Counted from the first letter of the stretch, positions 52,534 to 61,517 are shown. The stretch is 64,000 nt of DNA from Enterobacter cloacae subsp. cloacae ATCC 13047 (GCF_000025565.1 NC_014121.1:3844001-3908000), one strand, 5' to 3'. The notes: generated by a model from the letters alone, not told the origin. Numbers and translations: made by a program.

Positions 52534-54039
52534 TCAGCCCAGCGTCGGCATGGAGAACGCAGCGCCTGTCTCCTGCTGCATTTCCGGCCAGCGTGCGGTG
52601 ACGGTTTTCATTCGGGTGTAGAAACGCACGCCGTCGTTACCGTGCACGTTGAGTGCGCCAAAAATCGAGCGCTTCCAGCCGCCGAAACTGTGGAACGCCA
52701 TCGGCACCGGGATCGGCACGTTAACCCCCACCATGCCCGCCTGCACCTCTTCGCAGAAGCGGCGCGCGCAGCCGCCGTCGCGGGTGAAAATGGCTGAACC
52801 ATTACCATATTCATGGCGGTTAATCAGATCCACCGCGCTGGCGTAATCTGCTACGCGTACCACAGAAAGCACCGGGCCGAAAATTTCTTCCTTATAGATC
52901 GTCATCTCCGGGGTGACGTTATCGAACAGCGTCGGCCCGACAAAATAGCCCTTCTCGTGACCCTGCACGCTAAAGCTGCGGCCGTCCACGCGCAGATTCG
53001 CCCCCTGCGCTTCCCCGCTGTCAATGTAGCCCAGCACCTTGCTGCGGTGCGCGGAGGAGATAAGCGGCCCCATTTCGTTTTCTGGCGTCTGGTCCAGCCC
53101 TGGCCCAACGCGCAGCGCGGCAATCTGTTTTTCCAGACGGGCGCAGAGGTCATCGGCGGTTTTATCGCCCACCGCCAGTACCACTGAAAGCGCCATACAG
53201 CGTTCCCCCGCCGCGCCGTAGGCCGCGCCCATAATGGCGTTGGTTGCCATCTCCATGTCGGCATCCGGCATTAAAATGCAGTGGTTTTTCGCCCCACCCA
53301 GCGCCTGACAGCGTTTGCCGTGGGCGGACGCGGTCTGGTAGATGTATTCCGCAATCGGCGTAGAGCCAACAAAGCTCACGGCCTGCACGCGCGGGTCGGT
53401 CAATAGCACATCAACGGATTCTTTATCCCCCTGCACCACGTTAAGCACGCCGTCCGGCAGGCCGGCCTCTTTCAGCAGTTTTGCCAGCGCGAGCGCCAGA
53501 GAGGGATCTTTTTCTGATGGTTTCAGCACGAAGGTATTGCCGGCCGCCAGCGCAATCGGGAACATCCACATCGGCACCATCGCCGGGAAGTTAAACGGCG
53601 TGATCCCGGCGCAGACGCCGAGCGGCTGCATCAGCGAGTGGCTGTCCACACCGGTGCCCACGTTGGCAGAGTGTTCACCCTTTTGCAGATGCGGGATGCC
53701 ACAGGCGAACTCCACCACTTCCAGGCCACGGGTCAGCTCGCCTACCGCGTCGGAGAAGACCTTACCGTGCTCTTCGCTGATAAGACGGGCCAGACGTTCC
53801 ATATTCTCTTCCAGCAGCGCTTTGAAGCGGAACATCACACGCGCGCGCTTAAGCGGAGAATGACGCGCCCACGCCGGAAACGCCTGCTGTGCGGCGGCAA
53901 TCGCCTGCTCCGTTTCCTGTGCCGTACTCATCACCACCTGACGGATCTGCTCGCCGGTGGCCGGGTTGAAGATCGCCTGAACGCGCTGGCCTGAACCGGT
54001 GACACATTCGCCGTGAATAAAATTCGCTACCGTCTCCAT
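52534..54039 (-). CDS. iolA: Methylmalonate-semialdehyde dehydrogenase, CoA-acylating (IolA)
   Basis: 501 residues. Converts malonic semialdehyde with CoA and NAD to acetyl-CoA and CO2, the last step of inositol breakdown. ALDH fold with [16 protein letters not shown], the nucleotide-binding [11 protein letters not shown], and catalytic Cys in [12 protein letters not shown] homologous enzyme in valine catabolism is called MmsA; the operon position favours IolA. It is first in the iolAD unit and divergent from iolR across 292 bp. Confidence 0.93.
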   Translation of the reverse strand: METVANFIHGECVTGSGQRVQAIFNPATGEQIRQVVMSTAQETEQAIAAAQQAFPAWARHSPLKRARVMFRFKALLEENMERLARLISEEHGKVFSDAVGELTRGLEVVEFACGIPHLQKGEHSANVGTGVDSHSLMQPLGVCAGITPFNFPAMVPMWMFPIALAAGNTFVLKPSEKDPSLALALAKLLKEAGLPDGVLNVVQGDKESVDVLLTDPRVQAVSFVGSTPIAEYIYQTASAHGKRCQALGGAKNHCILMPDADMEMATNAIMGAAYGAAGERCMALSVVLAVGDKTADDLCARLEKQIAALRVGPGLDQTPENEMGPLISSAHRSKVLGYIDSGEAQGANLRVDGRSFSVQGHEKGYFVGPTLFDNVTPEMTIYKEEIFGPVLSVVRVADYASAVDLINRHEYGNGSAIFTRDGGCARRFCEEVQAGMVGVNVPIPVPMAFHSFGGWKRSIFGALNVHGNDGVRFYTRMKTVTARWPEMQQETGAAFSMPTLG

Positions 54040-54331
54040 CCTTAACCTCTCGCTGTTGATACGTGACTGTTACCTGAACACTGTGTACTGAACACTATAT
54101 ATGAAACAAATATTCCATTTTAAGTTGAAATAAAATAAATGATGATTATTGTGATCAAGGATGGATTTTTATGTTAACAGCCAACAACACTGACGCAGCG
54201 TGCGCTATTAAGGATTTTCAGGCGATGAAATGAGTGAAGTTTCTGTTTCATTTTTGCTGCCAGATGGATGGCCAACATTTAAAAGACGCGGTTTTGCGTT
54301 TAGAATCATAAGACTGTATTTGGGGGATAAC
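54040..54331. promoter_or_regulatory. Divergent iolA/iolR control region
   Basis: 292 bases, strongly AT-rich between 54100 and 54170. ATTCCATTTTAAGTTGAAAT and GAAATAAAATAAATG resemble the palindrome before iolG and may bind IolR. A GTGATCA at 54150 could be part of a CRP site. No gene is seen. Confidence 0.45.
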
Positions 54332-55165
54332 ATGACGACAGCAACCAGCCTGAACGAACTGCAGCAGCAAATCCGCGATCGCTACGATAGCCTGAGCAAG
54401 AGGCTGCAGCAGGTCTCCCGCTATGTACTGGATAATACGAACAGTGTGGCGTTTGATACGGTTGCGGTCATTGCCGAGCGTGCCGATGTGCCGCCCTCGA
54501 CGCTGATCCGTTTTGCCAATGCCTTTGACTTCACCGGTTTCAACGAGATGAAACAGCTGTTTCGTATGAACCTGGTGGAGGAGACCGCCAGCTACAGCGA
54601 TCGCGCGCGGCTGTTCCGCGAAATGGAGAGCGAAGCCGTGCCGGAAACGCCGCTCGATATCCTGCAGGAGTTTGCCCGCTCGAACGCGCAGGCGCTGCAG
54701 CAGCTGGCCGCCCGTGCTGAACCGGAGATGCTGGAGCGCGCCGTACAGCTTCTGGCCGACGCGGACACCATCTACATTGCCGGACTGCGCCGCTCCTTTA
54801 GCGTCGCTGCTTATCTCACCTATGCTTTAAGCCACCTGGAGTGCCGCCCGATTCTGCTCGACGGCATGGGCGGCATGCTGCGTGAGCAGATCAGCCGCAT
54901 TAAGGCGCGCGACATTGTGGTGTCGATCAGCTTCTCGCCGTACGCGGAAGAGACGGTGATGGTCAGCGAAACCGCCGCCAGCGTCGGCGCGCGGCAGATT
55001 GTGATTACGGACAGCCAGATTAGCCCGCTGGCGACATTTAGCGATCTCTGCTTTGTGGTGAAAGAGGCGCAGGTGGACGCGTTTCGATCTCAGTCGGCAA
55101 CGCTGTGCCTGGTGCAGTCGCTGGTGGTGGCGCTGGCGTATAGGTTGGGTGAAGGAGAAAAATAA
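54332..55165 (+). CDS. iolR: RpiR/MurR-family regulator of inositol genes (IolR)
   Basis: 277 residues from the ATG at 54332 (MTTATSLNELQQQIRDRYDS), with TGGGGGATAAC upstream; a longer frame from 54230 is rejected. N-terminal RpiR HTH (about 10-85: SVAFDTVAVIAERADVPPSTLIRFANAFDFTGFNEMKQLF) and C-terminal SIS domain (about 130-270: IYIAGLRRSFSVAAYL, ISFSPYAEETVMVSE). It should repress the two iol operons until an inositol intermediate binds the SIS domain. It is divergent from iolA. Confidence 0.88.
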   Translation: MTTATSLNELQQQIRDRYDSLSKRLQQVSRYVLDNTNSVAFDTVAVIAERADVPPSTLIRFANAFDFTGFNEMKQLFRMNLVEETASYSDRARLFREMESEAVPETPLDILQEFARSNAQALQQLAARAEPEMLERAVQLLADADTIYIAGLRRSFSVAAYLTYALSHLECRPILLDGMGGMLREQISRIKARDIVVSISFSPYAEETVMVSETAASVGARQIVITDSQISPLATFSDLCFVVKEAQVDAFRSQSATLCLVQSLVVALAYRLGEGEK

Positions 55166-55561
55166 GAATTCAGTCGCCATAAAGTCTGCACCGATACTTA
55201 CACGTGAAGGTTTAATGCCATATTAGCGACACTCGTTCAATATGGCTTACCCATGGCATATCGACATTTGATTATTCCCCTTTTTTTTAACGAGCGCTTC
55301 ATTTTTCCACGACTGTGTTTTTCTGAAGATATTGGGCTTTCACATTTTAATTCGCGCTGCTCGCACATTCCGTACAGGATATCTTAAAAGGTTCAACTAT
55401 TAGGCATACCTATTTATTTGATGTAGATCTACTTTCTAAAACATCACAATCATTTTCTGAGTTAAAATCTTTAAATGCGCATTTTTTGTATGGTTTAATT
55501 TTTGATACATGCCCTGTTTGCAGATAAGATTAATAAATATCTCTACAAGAAAGGATGACAC
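55166..55561. other. AT-rich intergenic region before the T6SS effector gene
   Basis: 396 bases, much richer in A+T than the iol genes. GCCATATT (55217) and AATATGGC (55239) form an 8-base inverted repeat without a T-run. No gene with a start codon was supported. It marks the change to DNA of different base composition. Confidence 0.5.
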
Positions 55562-56008
55562 ATGACTTTACATGGAAAGTTTACAATAAATGATGCTGAC
55601 TACTCGCCACTTGCATTTGATGGTATTGGTGTCTTTATGGCATTTTCTGGTAACGGTGCATACAGGAACAAAGGTGCATGTGGAATTATTCCAAACGTTG
55701 GGCCACTACCAAAAGGTAAATATTATATCGTAGACAGGCCTAAAGGAAGTATGGCTAACAGATTTAGAGCCTGGGGTGTCGATACATATAAAAGCATTTT
55801 TAGTTATCATGTTGATCATTCAGAATGGTTTGCTTTGTTTCGCGATGATGGAAATATAGATGATTCTACATTTTACGAAAGCGTAGCCAGAGGTGGGTTT
55901 AGATTACATCCGGGTCAGATATCAGAGGGGTGTATAACACTACCTAGCCAATCAGATTACAGCAGGCTAAGAGATGCCCTGACCTGCCCCCACGATTAGA
56001 TACAACAC

Positions 56009-56842
56009 TCAGTTAGTAACGTCGGAATCTTCATTCTCAGAATGACCCTTTCTCCAGCCCGCTGCAAATTCAGACGGTGTCTGATAATTCAGCGTGGAGT
56101 GCGGGCGGCATTCGTTATAATCCTGCCGCCAGTCATTAATAATTTTCCTGGCATGAACGATATCGCTGAACCAGTGCTCATTCAAACATTCATCGCGAAA
56201 TCGTCCGTTAAAGCTCTCAATAAATCCGTTCTGCGTTGGCTTGCCCGGCTGGATTAAGCGCAACTCAACACCATGCTCAAAGGCCCATTGATCCAGTGCA
56301 CGGCAAGTGAACTCCGGCCCCTGGTCAGTTCTTATCGTCGCCGGATAGCCTCGAAACAGTGCAATGCTGTCCAGAATACGCGTGACCTGAACGCCTGAAA
56401 TCCCAAAGGCAACAGTGACCGTCAGGCATTCCTTTGTGAAATCATCGACGCAGGTAAGACACTTGATCCTGCGACCGGTGGAAAGTGCGTCCATGACGAA
56501 ATCCATCGACCAGGTCAGATTGGGCGCCGCCGGACGGAGCAGCGGCAGACGTTCTGTTGCCAGCCCTTTACGACGTCTTCTGCGTTTTACGCCCAGGCCA
56601 CTGAGGTGATAAAGCCGGTACACGCGCTTATGATTAACATGAAGCCCTTCACGGCGCAGCAACTGCCAAATACGACGGTAGCCAAAACGCCTGCGCTCCA
56701 GTGCCAGCTCAGTGATGCGCCCTGATAAATGCGCATCAGCAGCCGGACGGTGAGCCTCATAGCGGCAGGTCGACAGGGATAAACCTGTAAGCCTGCAGGC
56801 ACGACGTTGCGACAGACCGGTCGCATCACACATCAACATCAC
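56009..56842 (-). CDS. IS3-family transposase OrfB
   Basis: 277 residues with an intact DDE integrase core: Asp in [11 protein letters not shown], Asp in [10 protein letters not shown] and Glu in [16 protein letters not shown]. The N-terminal HTH_21 segment is [26 protein letters not shown]. The frame is open upstream of this ATG, so the active product is probably an OrfAB fusion made by a -1 frameshift near the end of orfA. Confidence 0.9.
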   Translation of the reverse strand: MMLMCDATGLSQRRACRLTGLSLSTCRYEAHRPAADAHLSGRITELALERRRFGYRRIWQLLRREGLHVNHKRVYRLYHLSGLGVKRRRRRKGLATERLPLLRPAAPNLTWSMDFVMDALSTGRRIKCLTCVDDFTKECLTVTVAFGISGVQVTRILDSIALFRGYPATIRTDQGPEFTCRALDQWAFEHGVELRLIQPGKPTQNGFIESFNGRFRDECLNEHWFSDIVHARKIINDWRQDYNECRPHSTLNYQTPSEFAAGWRKGHSENEDSDVTN

Positions 56843-56865
56843 GGCTTCCCGCTTCTGGTCTGTCG

Positions 56866-57129
56866 TCAGTACTTTCGCCCAAGAGCCACCTGAAGCGCCT
56901 CTTTATCCAGCATGGCTTCGGCAAGCAGCTTCTTGAGTCTGGCGTTCTCTTCCTCAAGCGACTTCAGGCGCTTAACTTCAGGCACCTCCATACTGCCATA
57001 CTTCTTACGCCAGGTGTAAAACGTGGCATCGGAAATGGCATGCTTGCGGCAGAGTTCACGGGCGGGTACCCCAGCTTCGGCTTCGCGGAGAATACTGATG
57101 ATCTGTTCGTCGGAAAAACGCTTCTTCAT
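56866..57129 (-). CDS. IS3-family transposase OrfA
   Basis: 87 residues. HTH_Tnp_1 domain ([20 protein letters not shown] start, [19 protein letters not shown]) followed by a leucine-zipper-like coiled coil ([21 protein letters not shown]). Frame and length are normal for the group, so the element looks intact. Confidence 0.9.
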   Translation of the reverse strand: MKKRFSDEQIISILREAEAGVPARELCRKHAISDATFYTWRKKYGSMEVPEVKRLKSLEEENARLKKLLAEAMLDKEALQVALGRKY

Positions 57130-57273
57130 GGGGATGTCCTCATGTGGCTTATGAAGACATTACTAACATCGGGGTGTACTAATCAACGGGGAGCAGGTCA
57201 TCCCTGTTAAGAACAAAGAAAGAAAAGATTAAAGGCATCGATTTAGAGTCATATGGAACAATTGAGGTAATTA

Positions 57274-57552
57274 TTGGTGGTTATCAGAAAACTTGCCCTT
57301 AGTTCCCTTAGAATGATTATATTCATCGGGATATTCGCTATTGTGTCATGGTTAGATGTTGGTTACTTAACTGAACATCCATTAATAAGTAACGAAACAG
57401 CTATTAGAATTTCCTATTTGTTTAGCAACAACCCAGCGCCCGAAGATATTTACTACAGTTATGATTATACATTAATTGTATTTAACGTTCTTATCTCTCT
57501 CTTCTTATACATTGTAACAATGAAGTTAGTTAAATTAACAAGGAGTAAATAA
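57274..57552 (+). CDS. Small membrane protein, probable immunity protein for the Tlde1-like effector
   Basis: Up to 92 residues from a TTG at 57274, or 91 from a GTG at 57277; GAGG at 57264 fits either, and no ATG is well placed. Two membrane helices (about 12-28 IIFIGIFAIVSWLDVGY, and 68-85 LIVFNVLISLFLYIVTMK) enclose a periplasmic loop. It overlaps the end of the original effector frame by about 28 bases and lies 1 bp before hcp. Tldi1 immunity proteins are likewise small, membrane-located and encoded just after tlde1. The assignment rests on position and topology, not on a recognised domain. Confidence 0.65.
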   Translation: MVVIRKLALSSLRMIIFIGIFAIVSWLDVGYLTEHPLISNETAIRISYLFSNNPAPEDIYYSYDYTLIVFNVLISLFLYIVTMKLVKLTRSK

Positions 57553-57553
57553 A

Positions 57554-58045
57554 ATGCCTATCCCTCCCTATCTGTGGCTAAAAGATGATGGCGGCGCAGA
57601 TATCAAAGGTTCTGTAGATGTTCAAGATCATGAAGGCTCTATAGAAGTAATCAGTATGGGTCATGGTGTTAATCTTCCCGTCGATACAGCCAATGGAAAA
57701 ATCACCGGAACACGTCAACATTCATCATTTAATTTTGAAAAAGAAATTGATAGTTCTAGTCCCTATCTCTACAAAGCAGCGGCGACAGGACAAACACTAA
57801 AAAGCGCAGAAGTCAGGTTTTATCATATCAATGATGCTGGCCAGGAGGTGTGTTATTACACCGTCTTAATGGAAAATGTAAAAATTACGGGTGTTAATTG
57901 TGGTGTGCCCAATGTTAAATTATCCGGTAATGATAAGTTAAATCATATGGAATCCGTCTCTATGCAATATGAAAAGATCACTTGGCGTATTGTAGATGGA
58001 AATATCCAATTCTCAGATTCGTGGTACGAGAGGCCAACTGCCTAA
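57554..58045 (+). CDS. hcp: Hcp-family T6SS tube protein
   Basis: 163 residues, T6SS_HCP family, which forms the hexameric inner tube expelled during firing and carries small effectors in its lumen. Typical features are the N-terminal DDGGADIKGSVDVQDHEGSIEVISMGHGV stretch (key parts IKGSV and IEVISMGHGV) and the central FEKEIDSSSPYLYKAAATGQTL. AAGGAG precedes the ATG. No other T6SS structural gene is in the window, so this is an orphan hcp cassette that must use an apparatus encoded elsewhere. Confidence 0.88.
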   Translation: MPIPPYLWLKDDGGADIKGSVDVQDHEGSIEVISMGHGVNLPVDTANGKITGTRQHSSFNFEKEIDSSSPYLYKAAATGQTLKSAEVRFYHINDAGQEVCYYTVLMENVKITGVNCGVPNVKLSGNDKLNHMESVSMQYEKITWRIVDGNIQFSDSWYERPTA

Positions 58046-58121
58046 ATTCAGTCACGTCCTGTCCACTCTGCCTTGTAGAAACTATGCTCTTTGTTGCTAA
58101 CAGCTGCCAGAGAGTGCCAGA

Positions 58122-58155
58122 CAAAAAAACAAAAAGCCCGCAGTTACGCGGGCTT
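58122..58155 (-). terminator. Terminator facing left, probably that of guaA
   Basis: Stem AAGCCCGC / GCGGGCTT with a 6-base loop; on the minus strand it is followed by TTTTTGTTTTTTTG. It lies 46 bp downstream of the guaA-like last codons at 58201-58225 (read on the minus strand), so it is likely the native guaA terminator left at the island edge. It could also stop hcp transcription. Confidence 0.7.
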
Positions 58156-58200
58156 AAGGTGTTTTATTGTTTCACGTACAGGCTGTTACCAGACGAAAAA

Positions 58201-58225
58201 TCATTCCCACTCTATTGTAAACAAG
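58201..58225 (-). other. Attachment site copy 1 at the 3' end of guaA
   Basis: 25 bases. On the minus strand the end reads ACAATAGAGTGGGAATGA, which encodes Thr-Ile-Glu-Trp-Glu-stop, the usual C-terminus of GuaA. It matches 23 of 25 bases of a second copy at 61493-61517. Islands that integrate in guaA duplicate this segment. The rest of guaA is not in the window. Confidence 0.8.
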
Positions 58226-58276
58226 ACATTTTTATCTTTTATATTCAATGGCTTATTTTCCTGCTAATTGGTAATA

Positions 58277-58293
58277 CCATGAAAAATACCATG
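58277..58293 (+). repeat. CCATG repeat 76 bp from attachment site 1
   Basis: CCATGAAAAATACCATG, identical 17 bases to 61569-61585 and at exactly the same 76-bp distance from its attachment site. It holds two direct CCATG units and may be an integrase arm-binding site. Confidence 0.55.
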
Positions 58294-58507
58294 CTCAGAA
58301 AAGGCTTAACAATATTTTGAAAAATTGCCTACTGAGCGCTGCCGCACAGCTCCATAGGCCGCTTTCCTGGCTTTGCTTCCAGATGTATGCTATTCTGCTC
58401 CTGCAGCTAATGGATCACCGCAAACAGGTTACTCGCCTGGGGATTCCCTTTCGACCCGAGCATCCGTATGAGACTCATGCTCGATTATTATTATTATAGA
58501 AGCCCCC

Positions 58508-59323
58508 ATGAATAAATCGCTCATCATTTTCGGCATCGTCAACATAACCTCGGACAGTTTCTCCGATGGAGGCCGGTATCTGGCGCCAGACGCAGCCATT
58601 GCGCAGGCGCGTAAGCTGATGGCCGAGGGGGCAGATGTGATCGACCTCGGTCCGGCATCCAGCAATCCCGACGCCGCGCCTGTTTCGTCCGACACAGAAA
58701 TCGCGCGTATCGCGCCGGTGCTGGACGCGCTCAAGGCAGATGGCATTCCCGTCTCGCTCGACAGTTATCAACCCGCGACGCAAGCCTATGCCTTGTCGCG
58801 TGGTGTGGCCTATCTCAATGATATTCGCGGTTTTCCAGACGCTGCGTTCTATCCGCAATTGGCGAAATCATCTGCCAAACTCGTCGTTATGCATTCGGTG
58901 CAAGACGGGCAGGCAGATCGGCGCGAGGCACCCGCTGGCGACATCATGGATCACATTGCGGCGTTCTTTGACGCGCGCATCGCGGCGCTGACGGGTGCCG
59001 GTATCAAACGCAACCGCCTTGTCCTTGATCCCGGCATGGGGTTTTTTCTGGGGGCTGCTCCCGAAACCTCGCTCTCGGTGCTGGCGCGGTTCGATGAATT
59101 GCGGCTGCGCTTCGATTTGCCGGTGCTTCTGTCTGTTTCGCGCAAATCCTTTCTGCGCGCGCTCACAGGCCGTGGTCCGGGGGATGTCGGGGCCGCGACA
59201 CTCGCTGCAGAGCTTGCCGCCGCCGCAGGTGGAGCTGACTTCATCCGCACACACGAGCCGCGCCCCTTGCGCGACGGGCTGGCGGTATTGGCGGCGCTGA
59301 AAGAAACCGCAAGAATTCGTTAA
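58508..59323 (+). CDS. sul2: Sulfonamide-resistant dihydropteroate synthase Sul2
   Basis: 271 residues, identical in appearance to the widespread Sul2 (MNKSLIIFGIVNITSDSFSD start, AALKETARIR end). It replaces the sensitive chromosomal DHPS and gives sulfonamide resistance. The pterin-site motif is NITSDSFSDGGRY and the second signature is DPGMGFFLG. The codon use and GC content differ from neighbours. It is followed by a truncated glmM, the gene that normally follows folP in chromosomes, which shows its origin as a captured folP-glmM fragment. Confidence 0.97.
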   Translation: MNKSLIIFGIVNITSDSFSDGGRYLAPDAAIAQARKLMAEGADVIDLGPASSNPDAAPVSSDTEIARIAPVLDALKADGIPVSLDSYQPATQAYALSRGVAYLNDIRGFPDAAFYPQLAKSSAKLVVMHSVQDGQADRREAPAGDIMDHIAAFFDARIAALTGAGIKRNRLVLDPGMGFFLGAAPETSLSVLARFDELRLRFDLPVLLSVSRKSFLRALTGRGPGDVGAATLAAELAAAAGGADFIRTHEPRPLRDGLAVLAALKETARIR

Positions 59324-59409
59324 CTGCACATTCGGGATATTTCTCTATATTCGCGGTTCAGCAGGCATGTCCCCTTTGAGGGCGACCCGACGACAGGATA
59401 ATCGACCTT

Positions 59410-59712
59410 ATGGTGCGCAAATATTTCGGCACAGACGGTATTCGTGGCAAAGCCAACGAAGGCGCGATGACGGCGGAAACCGCCTTGCGCGTCGGCATGG
59501 CGGCTGGCCGTGTCTTTCGTCGCGGTGACCACCGCCATCGTGTCGTGATCGGCAAGGATACGCGCCTGTCGGGCTATATGCTTGAACCCGCGCTCACAGC
59601 CGGTTTCACCTCGATGGGCATGGACGTATTCCTTTTTGGCCCGCTGCCGACAACGTATAGGAAGAATAAACGCCCTTTTCACCCAAGTCCAACAGCTTTG
59701 GACCGCAGTTGA
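59410..59712 (+). pseudogene. glmM: Truncated glmM (phosphoglucosamine mutase fragment)
   Basis: The first ~81 codons ([20 protein letters not shown] … FGPLPT) are the start of GlmM. Homology stops about 59652, where the ISCR2 sequence begins, and the frame runs on to 59712 with unrelated residues ([14 protein letters not shown]). The active-site serine loop is missing, so it is not functional. This sul2-glmM fragment-ISCR2 junction is the well-known one. Confidence 0.9.
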
Positions 59713-61492
59713 CTCTTTCGACACCCCTGCGATGCAACCCAATCCGGCTGACGGGGAGCCAGCAACGCTGAAAATTTACCCTCCTCTTTCCCACTAGCGG
59801 CTCCTTTTCCGACAACCAGCACGGCGGATCCCTGCCGCGGCGCTGTGAACGCAGCATTTTGATTGGTATCGTTGGCCTTCAGGCTCGTCAGTCAAACAGA
59901 CCCAGGAGCAGCTCAGCCGGTGGCGCCCGGCTTTCGGGTAACGCCCTGGTCCCGCTGGTTTCGGCTTTGTGCTTCAGGTGATCAAGGATCTGCTTGATCA
60001 CTATAGGGTCTTCAATGCAGGCGATGACTTTCATGGCGCCGCCGCAGCCGCTGCAGGTCTCGATGTCGATATTGAAAACACGCTTGAGCCGTTGCGCCCA
60101 TGTCATCGACGCTCGCCGTTGTGCTGGTGTTGCCGGTTCATCAGCCACCCTGACCTTGTTGCCCCTGCCCCGTTTTGCCGGCGTGACCAACGCCCGGTGC
60201 CGACTGTTGGGTGCGAACACCCCGTGGAAGCGGGTTAGGTTGACTCTGGGCTTCGGTACCAGGGCGGCCAGCCTTGCAATGAAATCCAATGGTTCGAAAA
60301 TGACGTGCGTGGTGCCGTCCCGGTACGGCGTCTTGAGCTGGTAGCGCACGTTGCCGCCTCGTGTTAACGACAGCCGCTTCTCGGATACCGCCGGGCGGCT
60401 GATGTACCGGCACAGCCGTTCGAGCTTCTTGCGTTCATCGGCCCTGGCCGCCACGCCGGCGTGCAGGCTGGACCCGGCTACCTTGCCAATCCCGTCACCG
60501 AACGGATCACCACTGGTCGGCAGAGTTTGCAAAGTGAACACCTTTCGCCCCGCCTGTGAACCGACAGCGATACGGTAAGTGATCGAGTGCCCCAGCAGGG
60601 GTGTCATCGGGTCGTCATCCACCGCATCCGAGGCCAGATAGCTGTTTTCGACATCCCGTTCCAGCAGGCCTTGCCGTTCCAGATAGCGACCCACCCGGTG
60701 GGCGATGGTGTGCGTCAGCTGGGTGAGCTCTGGGCTGGTCGGCGCCTTGACCCAGCGGAAACGCGCTGAGCCGTGGGATTGCTCGACATACACACCGTCG
60801 AGAAACAGCATGTGGAAGTGAACATTCAGATTGAGCGCCGATCCAAAACGCTGGATCAGGGTGACCGCGCCCGTCTTGGCCACTTGGTGGGTATGGCCCG
60901 CTTTCTTGACCAGGTGCGTGGCAATGACGCGGTAAACGATGCCCAGCACCCACCCCATGATCTCGGGCCGGCTGGCAAACAGGAAACGCAGCTGAAACGG
61001 GAAGCTCAACACCCACTGACGCATGGGTTGTTCAGGCAGTACTTCATCAACCAGCAAGGCGGCACTTTCGGCCATCCGCCGCGCCCCACAGCTCGGGCAG
61101 AAACCGCGACGCTTACAGCTGAAAGCGACCAGGTGCTCGGCGTGGCAAGACTCGCAGCGAACCCGTAGAAAGCCATGCTCCAGCCGCCCGCATTGGAGAA
61201 ATTCTTCAAATTCCCGTTGCACATAGCCCGGCAATTCCTTTCCCTGCTCTGCCATAAGCGCAGCGAATGCCGGGTAATACTCGTCAACGATCTGATAGAG
61301 AAGGGTTTGCTCGGGTCGGTGGCTCTGGTAACGACCAGTATCCCGATCCCGGCTGGCCGTCCTGGCCGCCACATGAGGCATGTTCCGCGTCCTTGCAATA
61401 CTGTGTTTACATACAGTCTATCGCTTAGCGGAAAGTTCTTTTACCCTCAGCCGAAATGCCTGCCGTTGCTAGACATTGCCAGCCAGTGCCCG
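59650..61492 (-). mobile_element. ISCR2 (IS91-like rolling-circle element)
   Basis: About 1.84 kb, from the break in glmM to the second attachment site. It holds one transposase on the minus strand. In this family the oriIS end lies after the transposase gene, here next to glmM, and the terIS end lies upstream of it, near 61400-61492. There are no terminal inverted repeats or target duplication, as expected. The exact terIS boundary is uncertain. Confidence 0.75.
59888..61381 (-). CDS. ISCR2 rolling-circle transposase
   Basis: 497 residues, IS91-family Y1 HUH transposase. N-terminal zinc finger (VRCESCHAEHLVAFSCKRR, FCPSCGARRM), the HUH motif in NVHFHMLFLDGVY, and later the tyrosine region with LCRYISRPAVSEKRL; a C-terminal CSGCGGAMKVIACIED completes the pattern. 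It nicks at oriIS and can carry neighbouring DNA such as sul2. The frame is intact. Confidence 0.92.
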   Translation of the reverse strand: MPHVAARTASRDRDTGRYQSHRPEQTLLYQIVDEYYPAFAALMAEQGKELPGYVQREFEEFLQCGRLEHGFLRVRCESCHAEHLVAFSCKRRGFCPSCGARRMAESAALLVDEVLPEQPMRQWVLSFPFQLRFLFASRPEIMGWVLGIVYRVIATHLVKKAGHTHQVAKTGAVTLIQRFGSALNLNVHFHMLFLDGVYVEQSHGSARFRWVKAPTSPELTQLTHTIAHRVGRYLERQGLLERDVENSYLASDAVDDDPMTPLLGHSITYRIAVGSQAGRKVFTLQTLPTSGDPFGDGIGKVAGSSLHAGVAARADERKKLERLCRYISRPAVSEKRLSLTRGGNVRYQLKTPYRDGTTHVIFEPLDFIARLAALVPKPRVNLTRFHGVFAPNSRHRALVTPAKRGRGNKVRVADEPATPAQRRASMTWAQRLKRVFNIDIETCSGCGGAMKVIACIEDPIVIKQILDHLKHKAETSGTRALPESRAPPAELLLGLFD

Positions 61493-61517
61493 TCACTCCC
61501 ACTCGATTGTAAACAAG
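61493..61517 (-). other. Attachment site copy 2 with guaA-like 3' end
   Basis: 25 bases, 23 identical to copy 1. The minus strand ends ACAATCGAGTGGGAGTGA, again Thr-Ile-Glu-Trp-Glu-stop. It lies 3.29 kb to the right of copy 1, directly after ISCR2, and is followed at +76 bp by the same CCATG repeat. It shows that the sul2-ISCR2 unit is bounded by two guaA attachment sites. Confidence 0.75.

Larger units (their letters stand above)
55981..57201 (-). mobile_element. IS3-family insertion sequence (IS407-like group)
   Basis: About 1.22 kb. The ends are related inverted repeats, (T)GACCTGCCCCC at the left and, read inward, (A)TGACCTGCTCCCC at the right. CCCT is duplicated at 55977-55980 and 57202-57205, a 4-bp target repeat that fits the IS407 group; the outermost base is ambiguous because the target and IR share letters. 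It carries orfA and orfB on the minus strand and interrupts the effector gene. Confidence 0.85.
55562..57302 (+). pseudogene. Tlde1-like (DUF2778) T6SS L,D-transpeptidase-type effector, split by an IS
   Basis: The 5' part (55562-55980) encodes residues 1-139 of a DUF2778 protein; the frame runs into the IS and stops at 55999. Removing the IS and one CCCT copy gives a single 171-residue frame ending at 57302 (…RLRDALLRTKKEKIKG…). The L,D-transpeptidase-like active-site motif is HPGQISEGC, with His116 and Cys124. No signal peptide is seen, as expected for a T6SS effector. Salmonella Tlde1 of this family attacks peptidoglycan stems in rival cells. The loss of the last ~31 residues leaves the catalytic motif in place, so partial activity is possible. 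The next genes are a probable immunity protein and hcp. Confidence 0.8.

Noticed and set aside
55357..55530. A 58-codon open frame just before the effector gene
   Set aside because: No start codon and no ribosome site; likely chance in AT-rich DNA, although a decayed gene cannot be excluded.
58317..58499. A 60-codon frame just upstream of sul2
   Set aside because: No family resemblance; the region is the known non-coding upstream part of sul2 units.
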